From positions 6,022,501-6,086,500 of the forward strand of contig JAYKKT010000059.1 of assembly GCA_036023115.1 (NCBI GenBank): 64,000 bases of DNA, in the 5' to 3' direction. The translations under genes and the position numbers were made by a program. This document shows positions 11,311 through 23,000 of the stretch, one piece after another. The stretch's first letter is position 1, and each line of letters begins with the position of its first letter. Below the pieces are notes generated by a model, which did not search any database, had not been told where the DNA came from, and was given only the letters and a program-made list of their open reading frames with translations. Origin of the DNA: Brasenia schreberi. Lineage: Eukaryota > Streptophyta > Magnoliopsida > Nymphaeales > Cabombaceae.

Positions 11311-14069
11311 TCCCGTTGTAACCAAAAGCAGCAAGGAAACTTTGAAGCTGAACTGAGCTTTAGCCTAAAGCGACCCCATCACATCTAACCCCTCCACTTT
11401 CAAAAAGGTCTTGGACGATAAACTAAAGTACGGGTTCTTCTTTTTGAAGAAAAGAAGGTTTAATATTGAGGACAGTAACACTCGCATGGGAAAAACCAAG
11501 TATGGCGTGCATTGGGAAGGAAGTTGATCCCTCACAGCACAGTATTCTTATCATGAAAGGGTAATCATGCACGCTTCCCATGCCATCATATGATTTATTC
11601 GTGCCATCATATGATTTATTCGTGCCATCATATGATTTATTTGACCAATGTTGTCTGGTTACGCCATTGCTCTCAGTTCACTGGATCCTTGGCTGGCAGT
11701 TGTCTGGGCAAGTTGATAGTCGAGTTCTTTTCTCTTTCTCTCTCTGAGAGTGTAGATCGGTGGATCGAGATGGTTATTTAGCTCGTTCAATGTCGGACGG
11801 GCCAGCTATGGCACAGTATTCAACAGGTATTCTCTCTCTCTCTCTCTCTCTCTGCCCCTCTCTCTTAGAAACGCACAAACAGTTCATTTCTCCTTTTTGT
11901 TTTTTCCGATTCTACAAGATGGGCGTCGATTCGGGAGTAAAGACCTGCCTTTTTTTATGTTAATAGTGGGGAGTAGAACTTTTAGGTTTCTTGTTGGGGG
12001 CATTTAGCTTGTCAATCTGAGCTGTGCCGTAAGGTATCGATTTTTTTCTTTTACATGCTTTGTGGCAATTGGATCAGGAAAGATTCTGGCCGTGTTTTGT
12101 GCTTTTACGCCGTCAGCATTCATCAGATTTTTACCAGGCTTTCTCAGTAGCCGTGAGATCTTGTTTATCTTGGGAGATATTATTGCTCCGGATTTCTCGT
12201 TCTGCTTCCTTGCAGCATAATTAGTAGAAAATGATCTTCTTAACATATTGAACTTGTGCATGATGTATTAATAATTTCACGCTATCGTTGGTGACAGTAG
12301 TTAAGCACGCATTGGGGCCATTTATTGGTATCCGACTTTGTAAATTTCTTTTTTTCTGTATAGTTGTTTTGCATGCTTTGTGCCAATTTGTGAAAGATTC
12401 TAGTCATGTTCACTGCTGTTATGGATGGGCGTTGTGAAATTTTTACTAGGATTCACCATTTCTGAAAAATTTGCTCATCTTGGGAGAGATTTCTCCGGGT
12501 TTCACATTCTGTTTGGTAACCAATAGAAAATGGTGGGTCTTCACTTGTGTACTTGAGCTTGTGCAAGAATACGATCAATGGTTCTGTCCAGGATAAGGAC
12601 AATATCATGATGCGCCCAAACACCAAGCACCATCAGGTGTCCCTTCCCAGCAGTTTGTAGGAAGTTCAAGTGTTTTAACATGCTCCATTCAGATGCTTGA
12701 GTTCTGGATTGCATTCGTAGAAGATCAACCTCAAGATGCTAACTGTTGGTTGGAGGAAATCTCGTGCCACAAAGAGAAACAACCCTGTCCCAGTCTACTG
12801 CTAAAGCAAATGAGAGAACAATCGGACAAGGTATACATGAAGAATCTTCTTTTGAAACTAAGCTTCCATGCAAGATGTCCAACCAAACAGAAAGCTTCTT
12901 CTTGCCCTGTTACCACTACACACAATCTACACTTTTTGGAGGGCTAATCAGCATTCTTACCCCTAGAGATTGATACAATCTACATTTGGCAAGGAGTTAT
13001 GCTTCCCCCATCCTTCTGTATATGTTTCCAGGAATGACAGCTTAACCCTGACGAAAAAGGATCGGACACTGGTAAAGGCCTTCTAGTGCAGTAAATATAT
13101 ATTATAGAATATAGGCCATTACTGATCTATCAGGGAAAGACCTTTTCACCCTCCAGGAAAAAATGCAGATAGCCTCATACCTTTGTATCTCAAAAGTTCT
13201 TAACATTATTAATGATACTGATCTATTATAGTATAAGACCCTAAGTACAAAAGTCTTGAATCATTAATGTGCGAAGCCATTTATAGTTGCTTGATATGCT
13301 AACTAGATGAATGAGTAATGCAGCTTTATGTTGAGATTGTAAAAATATTTTTTTCTGAAATTGTGGGGCAGCAATTGTATAATTCTTATACCATGTAACC
13401 ATAACATATAAGACTACATCCTTGGCAAAAGGTTGTTGGCATATTCAGCTTTTAATATGCTTCTTGTTCTACCTGTCGATGCCATTGTCTATTTGTATTT
13501 GCAAATTTCCCAAGGCGTATACCTGAATTGCATTTGCCTGCTGCTGATTTTGAACATATATATAGGAGGAAACCATGCATTCAAGACCTTTTTGCCTCTG
13601 CAGCCGCAGAAACCTGAGGGCACTTCCCTTCGCAATGGATTACTTCTTTGACATATAAATCTAATGCAGCACTTTGAGTAAGCCTGATCCAGTTCTCAAT
13701 CTAAGTAATGATGTAACCAGACAGAGAACGTGCAATCCAGTTTGATTATTGGAACATTTTAACTTATTATTTGGTTCTTCTTTTCTTCAGTAAGATCAAT
13801 GTTGTCTTTTCATTATCCAAGATATGTTCTTGTTTCCTATTTGAATTGCTTGTTTATAATATTTAATCATCTGTATCTTTTAATGATGGGTGAGAGGTTT
13901 TCTGTTCTGACCAGCTTATTTATTTTCGTGGATGAGAAATGTGGATGGAAAAGCTATAGTCTACAACGGATAAAGCAGCAAGAGCAATACGTATGAGGAG
14001 CCAGATCAAGTAACACAAACAAGCGAGCATGGTCCAAGTCCCGTAAACAAACAACAGACTCCACTCCAG
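11311..14069 (+). other. Upstream region and probable 5' UTR of the ENT gene
   Basis: CT-rich stretches at 11730-11760 and 11828-11865 resemble plant core-promoter or 5'-leader pyrimidine tracts. CAACAG|GTATTC near 11826 could be the donor of a 5' UTR intron ending before 14070, but this is conjecture. No other coding region was recognised. A three-copy tandem repeat lies at 11581-11643. Confidence 0.35.
11581..11643. repeat. 21-bp tandem repeat, three copies
   Basis: The unit TGCCATCATATGATTTATTCG occurs three times without spacing; only the last copy differs, at its penultimate base. Each unit has a CATATG core. Confidence 0.95.
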
Positions 14070-17000
14070 ATGGGCCTCTCTGATGGCTGCAGCGTCAACT
14101 CTGCCTTTAATGAGGCAGAGACTGTACCTCTGAACCCCAGTGTTCAAATCCCTAAAGATTCCTTCCACGTTGTCTACATTTCCTACTTCATCCTTGGTAT
14201 TGGCTACCTTCTTCCATGGAATGCCTTCATTACAGCTGTTGATTATTTTACCTACCTGTATCCAAGCATTAGCATTGACCGTGTCTTTGCTGTCACTAAC
14301 TTGTTGGTCACCGTGGTATTCCTCCTTATCATTGTCACGTTCTTCACACAAAAGTCCTCTGCTTCCCTCAGGATTAATGTTGGTCTTGTCACCTTTTTGG
14401 TTTCTCTCATTGTGGTTCCCTTGATGGATGCTTTCTATCTCAAGGGCAGGTCAGGCCTCTATGATGGTTACCATGTAACAGTTGCAGCCATTGCTGTCTC
14501 TGGAATAGGAAGTGCTTTGGTTCAAGGCAGCCTCATTGGTTGTGCTGGGGAACTACCTTCCAGATATATGCAGGCTGTTGTTGCTGGCACTGCTGCTTCG
14601 GGTGAGTAACTTTTGGGTATTATGGTCTCATGACAATTAAGTTACTAAGTAGTTTTTATTAAAGAAATTGTTTACATCAATTCTGTTTTTAGGAAAATCT
14701 AGCCCATAACATCTGGGCCTTTGTCTTCCCCTTTTTCATCTATCTGGGTTTCATTTGCTTTCTCTCTCTCTCTCTCACACACACACAGACAAACACAGAG
14801 GTACACACACCATGCAACAGAGATACACGTGCACTGACATGCACACACTAATGGATTCAGTTTGGAACTGGATAGGCAACTGGTTTAACCATAGAGGTTG
14901 AAGTGACATAGAATCTCAAAACATTTTCAGCTCAAGGTCTAGGGTCTGTGGTTTTTACTTTTGGTTAATTTTCTCATCTATGGCCTGTTTGATTGTTTCG
15001 ACTTCATTAGCAACCTCTTTGATCCGTGCAATACCTTGACTCACTTATGTCGAGAGCTTCTATGCGATTGTAAGTCCTGTCTGCCATATATGTGTTAAAG
15101 GGATGTTTAACAGAGTCGTGTAATTCATGTTGAGTCGTATGATGCATGTTCACATTATTTTTAAGTGTTATATCATCTTAGTAATAATTAATACTTATTA
15201 GGGGTAGATTAGGAAATTAAGTTAGACAGGGTATTAATAGGCATCATTAGGGTTTAGTTATAATATAGAAAAGTGTCTGGACGGCTGCAAAGTTGGGTAT
15301 TATGCAGATTGGAGGAATGCCTCCAATCTGCCACATATTGTAAGGTATTTCTTATTTGATTAATGAAGTTTTATTTCTAATATGGTATCAGAGCCAGGTT
15401 GGCCTTTAATTCGATGATTTTGTGAAGAAGAAACTCATATTCAGATTCGTTGTGAGTTGGAATCGTGACAGAGTACATTCAGGACTTGGAAAAATCTTAT
15501 TTGGAATCGTGTATGATTCTGTAAATTGTGTTCTTTGAAAGTAGTGGATAGCAGATTTTTTTTTGTTGATTTAAGGCGTTGCCACATTTGTGATTGATTC
15601 AACGTGGCATTCATCATCAAGCATCCATCGTCAGTCTATCAAAATCGTGATTGCCCTAAGAAAGTCGCAGATGGGGTGGCCGATTCTCATTAGAGTTGCA
15701 ATTTTTTCAGTCTATCAAACATCTTGATTGCCCTAAGAAAATCACAGATTAGTTGCCGATTTATTCAGTTGTGATTTGTTCAGAATTTTTGGTGGCCGAT
15801 TCCCATTAAAGTCACCGATTCTTATTATGTTTCAGCCGATATATATTCATATTCTCATTGCGAATGTCCATCTGATTTTGTAAAAAGATTCAATTCAAAG
15901 ACTCTTGTGGTTATCTTACAAAGTTTATTTGCATTGATTGGATTCTTGTTTTGCTTCCATCTATTCAACGTGAGCATATTCACGAAGATTAGAAAAACTG
16001 ATAGCTGACAAAGGGAAAAGTATTGATCGTGCTCTCCATACAGGTGACCAATCTCTTTCTTTAGAAAAGACAGATCATTTTCAAATTACCACTACTAAAC
16101 TTGATGGCAGAAATTATCTTAAATGGTCTCGATCTGTGGAACTGACCATTATAGCAAGGGGGAGATGGGCACACTTAATGGGTTAAATACCAATCCCAGA
16201 GACTCATTATACACATTATCCTACTTGGAGAAGAGAATATGCTTTAATCTCATCTTGGTTGCTACAGTAAATGATTCTATCGATTGCTAAAACCTTTATG
16301 TTTATAGAATCTGCTAATGCAATTTGGGGTGCAGTCTCTGAAGCATATTCTCGAAAAAAGAATGTGGCCAAAGAATACGAGATTTTAGAAAAGATCATAA
16401 AGTGCAAACAAGGTATGCGATCTATGAATGATTATTATGCATATCTCCAAGGCCTCTGGGATGAACTTCTCTATTATACGAATATCAAGTGTTCTACTTG
16501 TTACAATGAGAGAAATATTGAGATAGAAAAGAAGAAAGTATTTGACTTATTGTAGGGTGTAAATCCTAATTTTAAATCAGTAAAACTGAATATCTTAGGC
16601 AGAGAAGAACTTCCTTCCCTTAGCACAGTATACTCTTTATTAATCAGAGAAGAAGACTGCAAGAATCTTGAGAGAGATAATGTTCTTGGTACAGATCAAC
16701 AGACACTCCAAGTAAGAGGAGACAACTCTCACTTTCGTGGCTGAGGTGGACATCAGAGTCGTGGCCGTGGCCGTGGTCGATTTCATTCTGATGAGAAAGA
16801 AAAGCTTATATGTTCACATTGTGGAAAATCACGTTATACCAGAGAATACTGTTGGGAATTTCATGGGAAACCTGATTATTATAGAAATCGCAATCACTCC
16901 GTTCATTCTGCAGAAAATTCATCTACAAGTACAGATGGAATTCAAGAGATTATAAAAAGGATAAAGGGCCTCGAACATAAACTATCTGAACAATCTTTAT

Positions 17001-20000
17001 CTTCTTCACCTCAAGCTACAGTGACACAGGTTGTTAATATGTAATAGGGTACACGGGCCCTTAGGGCCCGTGCCATGCTGGACTAAGGGCCAGGGCCATG
17101 CTGGCCCTGGCCATTGGGGGTCCCCAACGGCTAGTGCTGGCCAGGACCAGCAGTAGCTCACCATGTTATTTCTTTTTTGCTCCTTGTCTTCTCTGTTGTA
17201 ATGTCTATAAATAAGACACTCTTGAATAAAATCATGCAGTCTTGCACTGCTTCTTGACTTGTTTTATATATGCTTCCGCTCTTGTTAATCATTCTTGAAG
17301 ATACACATTCGTGAGTGAATGTCATTTGACTCTTGGTGATATTGATTCATGCCGCATCAACCTTTGATCATCGATAATTATTTACATGGTATCAGAGCCT
17401 CGGATTGAAGAAAACGAGTGCATCGGGAAGCGTGCCGAAAGTGCGAAAATTAAAGACTTGCATCAAACTTGAGGTTAGTCTAAAATATTCAGTTTTTGCA
17501 CAAATAGAAGGCAAAAATGAGTCGTTTAGATGCATTCTAGACCCGAAAAGTTATCAAAGTTGGGCTAGAACAATGAAAAAATATTTTTTATCAAAAGTTT
17601 TTTGGGATTACATTGATGGAACTATACAGGAACCAATTTTGGACATTGATGGCTTAGATGATGATGAAATCATCAAAGCACATGAGAAATTCAAAATCGA
17701 TTTGAAATTATGGAAAAAGATGAATGCAAAAATCACATGGATTATTTGTCAAAATGTGGATGAAAAACTTAGAAATCGGATTAATGCTTTTGAAAATGCA
17801 TTTGAAACTTGGGAATATTTGAAAAAGCTTCATTCTCAAGATGATTTTTTCTTTCAAATTGATCTCATGGAAAGAATGATTATGCTCAAACAAGAGAATC
17901 TTAGCATTAAAGACTATCACAATGAATTTTCGGAACTATGTACTCATTTAAGAAGTTTTGACAAATTTGGAAAACTTCACAAATTAGACGAATTTCAAGA
18001 ATTTTTGGAAAATCAATATTTTTCTTGTCTATGCGTGGTTTAAGAGATGAATTTGAAAACATTAGATCAAGCCTTATACATAGGAAACCTAGACCTAGAG
18101 GGGATACCTTCCTAGCCGATCTTGTTATAGAGGAAACAAGATTAAAAAACATGCATGTGGCCAAAGAAGCCGTACTTGCCGCATCAAGACCCGGAGCAAA
18201 TTTGAAGACTTACAAGCCTCCATATGCCAAGAACAATGAAGGCCCATTCAAGAAGCCCACGAGACCATGGCCCAACAAGGATATAATTTGCCATTATTGC
18301 AAGAAAAGTGGACACATTAAAACCACTTGTCCTCTACTTCAGAAAAGGGGTGGGAACGTGGGAGCCGTGGAAGAAGGAGGTGTCTTGCCCAACAACATCA
18401 AAGCATACATAGAAAAAAAAATTAAAGAAAAAGCAAGCATCTCCGGGAATGCTCTAGCTACTTCGCAAGGTATGTCTTGGTTTCTAGATTCTGGTGCATC
18501 TTTTCATATGACACATAGTGAAGATTCTTTGATTAATTCTTGTGAAACCATTGAAAAGCATGTGTTTACGGCCGATGGAATAAAACTTCAAATCAAAAAA
18601 TTAGGAAACCTTGAAAAACAAAACTTTAAAATTCAAAATGTAAGTTTTATACCTAAACTTAATTTAAACCTACTCTCCGTTGCTCAAATATGTGATAACA
18701 ATTATATAGTCACTTTCTCATCCAAACATTGTGTGGTGCAGGATCACCTATCGAAGAAGGTGATTGGTCAAGGCCATAGAGAAAGTGGACTTTACAAAAT
18801 GGACTATCTTGTTATGCCAAAATTGGGTTTTTGTAACATAACCCAAGATGCTACGCTATGACATAAAAGAGTTGGACACTTGGACTCTCAAAAATTGTGT
18901 AACATTCCTTTGATGAAAAGCATTAGTGAGAAAAATTTTGAATGTAAAGATTGCATTCTTGGAAAAATGCATCATCTTCCTTTTGGAGAAAGAAACTATG
19001 TACCAAAGAAAGTTTTTGATTGAATACATTCGGATATTTGGGGCCCCGCGCCCGTTGCTTCTAAAGGAGGATTGCAATACTATGTGATTTTTGTGAATGA
19101 CTTTACTCGATTTACATAGATATATCTCTTAAAACACAAATCCGAAGTATTTGAAAAATTTGTAGTATTTTGTAATATGATTAAAAACCACTTTGGAGCA
19201 ACCATTAAAATCTTTAGATCCGATTCGGGGGGAGAGTACATGTCTAATGAATTTCATAAATTTATTGAAACTAATGGTATTATTCACCAAAAATCATGCA
19301 CTAAAACACCTCAACAAAATGGTCTAGCGGAAAGAAAACATAGGCATATTATTGAAACTTGTAGAACTATGCTAATTGCTAGTAAGGTTCCTAAATTCTT
19401 ATGGGCCGAAGCTACTCTTACCACAATATATATTATAAATAGAATGCCTTCCTCTAACCTTGAGAATTCTTCACCTTTCAAAAAATTATACAACATTCCT
19501 CCATATTATGAAAGACGTTTTTGAATGTAGATGTTTCGTGTATACAGACAAGAATGACAAATTGTCACCTAGAGCTATTGAATGTGTCTTTCTTGGTTAT
19601 GGCATTGACAAAAAGGGGTATAGGTGTTTTGATCCTATAGAAGACAAATTGTACGTGTCCAAGGATGTGAAATTTTTTGAGAATGATATTTATTATGAGT
19701 CCAAATCCCTGAAAAATTCGAAACCTTTCACTTCTTAAGATGTCTTTGAGCTAGAAGAAGATAATGATTGTGACTCAGTAGATCATCAAGACATTCAAGA
19801 AGATCATATTGAAAACAATGAGATTTCACACCATTGTTGATACTCGGTCAATTGTCGAACCCTTCCCCTCACATTATACCAGACGACCTAAAACCACCTG
19901 ATATTATAAGCTTAGAACCTGATATTATAAGCTTAGAACCCAGGGTTTTAATACCTCCTCAGTGATTTGTGTCATATGAATCTTTTGAACCACAACGAAG

Positions 20001-23000
20001 AAATTTGATTACCGCCCTTCATCAAGTTAAGGAACCTAGGTTCTATCATCAAGCTAAAGGTATACCAGAATGGGAAGATGCTATGAAAGATGAACTCCAT
20101 GCCCTAGACAAGGCTCAGACATGGATAGTTGCACCCTTACCAAAAGATAAGAAAGTCATTGGATGTCAATGGGTCTATAAAATCAAAACTCACAGCAACG
20201 ATCACATTGAGAGATACAAGGCTAGACTAGTTGCTAAAGGTTATGCCCAAGAATATGAAATTGACTATGATGAAACCTTTGCCCCAGTAGCTAGAATGAC
20301 CACAATTAGAATTCTCATAACCATTAGTGCAATCAAGCAATGGAACATATATCAACTTGATGTCAATAATGCTTTCTTGAATGGCTACTTTAATGAAGAA
20401 GTCTACATGAGTCCTCCTCCTGGTGTCACTCTCCCTCCTGGTCATGCACTTAAATTAAGAAAGGCTTTGTATAGTCTAAAACAAGTCCCGAAAGCTTGGT
20501 TTGACCAATTGGAGAAATTCATGCACTTACAAAATTTTGTGACTTGCTATACCGATACTGCATTGTTTGTACAGAAAACAAAATTTGGCATTGTTATCTT
20601 GCTCTTGTACGTGGATGACATGATCATCACAGGCAGTGATGAAGCAGGCATTGCTGAAGTTAAACTTAATCTCCATCATTAATTTGATATGAAAACTTGG
20701 GCTTGCTGAATTACTTCTTAGGAATTGAGATAACCCAAAATAATTGTGGATACTTTATGTCTCAAACAAAGTTTGCTAATGATATTGTTGAAAGATCTGG
20801 TATTACAGATACTAAGGTTGTTGACACACCCGAAGTCCTAGACACCAAACTGCGTTCCACTAATGGTGAGAAATTAAAAGATCCCACCCCTTATCGACAG
20901 CTTATAGGTGCACTCACTTATCTCACCATTACTAGACCAGACATTTCTCATGCAGTATACACAGCCAGTCAATTTCAACAGGCTCCTACTTCTGTTCATA
21001 TGAGTGTTGTCTTGCGTATTATTCGATATATTAGAAACACTGCCCACAAGGGGGTCCTCTTAACTTCCTCTTCATCTTTTGATCTATCTATATATACGGA
21101 TGCTGATTGGGGTGGAGATGTCAACAATAGACACTCTACGACTGGTTTTTATGTGTTTTTAGGTGAATCTCTTATTTCCTGGAAATGCAAAAAGCAACAG
21201 AAGGTGTCCTTCTCATCCACAGAAGCCGAGTATCGAGCCATGGCTACAGCTGCGATGGAGATTTCTTGAATCACAGCCCTTCTAGCAGACATGGGGGTCC
21301 ATGTCAAACACCCGGCCATCATGTATTGTGACAACAAAAGCGCCATATACATTGCCTCCAACAACACTTTTAATGAGAGGATAAAGCACATCGAGATTGA
21401 CTGCCACTTTGTTCGTGAAGAGTGCCTAAATAAGAAGATCTCATTCTGTTATGTCACTTCTGAGATGCAGCTCGCCGACTTCTTCACCAAATCTCTTTCA
21501 GCTTTTCGATTTCAGTTTTTACTAGACAAACTTTCAGTGTATACCCCGTAAGTTTGAGGGGGGTGTTAATATGTAATAGGGTACACGGGTCCTTAGGGCC
21601 CGTGCCATGCCTCGCCATTGGGGGTCCCCAACGGCTAGTGCTGGCCGGCCAGCACTAGCTCACCATGTTATTTCTTTTTGCTCCTTGTCTTCTCTCTTAT
21701 AATGTCTATAAATAAGACACTCTCTCTTGAATTGCTTCTTGACTTGTTTTGTATGTGCTTCTGCTCTTGTTAATCATTCTTGAAGATAGACATTCGTGAG
21801 TGAATGTCATTTGACTCTTGGCGACTTGGTGATATTGATTTGTGCCGCATCAACCTTTGATGATTGACAATTATTTACACAGGCTACATATATTGTGAAG
21901 GGTAACCACTTCTCTCCTTCTTACTCAAAACATGGATTATTGATTCAGGAGCTACAGATCATATGGTAGGAGAGTTATCATATTTTTCAGCATACAGAAC
22001 TCTCCAAAAACAGGAACCTATTAAGTTGGTAGATGGTTCTTACTCTTATATGATTGGAAAGGGAAGTGTACCTACCTGTTTCTCAAATTTACAAGTAGTA
22101 TATCATGTTCCCAATTTTCCGATCAATCTTCTTTCTCTAAGCTCATTAACTCGTGCCTTGAACTGTTGTGTAACTTTTTATCCTACTAGCTGTGTATTTC
22201 AGGATTTGAGGAGGGGAAAAATCTTTGGACATGGTAAACTATAAAAAGGATTATACATTTTTGAAGATCACTCTCAGCCTTCTACCTCTTACAGTGTTTC
22301 GGCAACAACATTTCAAGATGCAGATGTTAGTCTTTGGCATTGTCGTTTGGGTTATCTCCCTGTATCAAAAATTCTATATGTTATACCTCAACTTAGAGTC
22401 CAGTCCAATAAATCTCAGTTTGAATGTGAAGTCTATCAGCTCGGGAAATACCAACGAGCTTCTTATCCTTTAAGTGATTCTCGGCGTTCTAGACCGTTTG
22501 AGCTTCTTGATTCTGATATATGGGGTCCAAGTCCAGTTATTTCTTTGTTTGGTCATAAGTATTTTGTCTCCTTTATTGATGATTACTCAAGATATACTTG
22601 GATATTTTTAATGAAAAGATACCACTCGAAGTTGTTTAGCATCTTCCAAAAATTTTCGCGCATCCATTCAAACTACTCGAGCTTTGGGTGCACACCGTAT
22701 TTTTACGTGTGTAAAGTGACAATACAAAAGAATATTTTTTTCTCAAGCTTCCTTTTAATTCTTTTATGTCTTCTCATGGTATGCTCCATCAATCTAGTTA
22801 AGTTGCCCCATACTCCACAATAGAATGAGTATTGCGTAAAGAAAACATCGTCATCACTGATAACGCCTGCATTTTGTTATTACAAGCCAATGCACCTTGA
22901 AATTTTGGGGGATGCTATTCTTACTAGACTGGTACTTAATAAATCCCATGTCATCTTCGTAAGTTTTACATAACTAAGCTTCCTATTCCTTCTTGTTTCC

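Larger units (their letters stand above)
17032..21879 (+). mobile_element. Copia B, LTR retrotransposon nested in copia A
   Basis: The 5' LTR is 17032-17386 and the 3' LTR 21564-21879. The primer-binding site TGGTATCAGAGCC follows the first and a polypurine tract TTTGAGGGGGG precedes the second. Flanks CAGGT and CAGGC are a one-mismatch 5-bp TSD. Copia A coding sequence continues on both sides, so B inserted into A. The B LTRs share their first bases and GGCC-rich palindromes with copia E and, more weakly, copia C. Confidence 0.93.
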
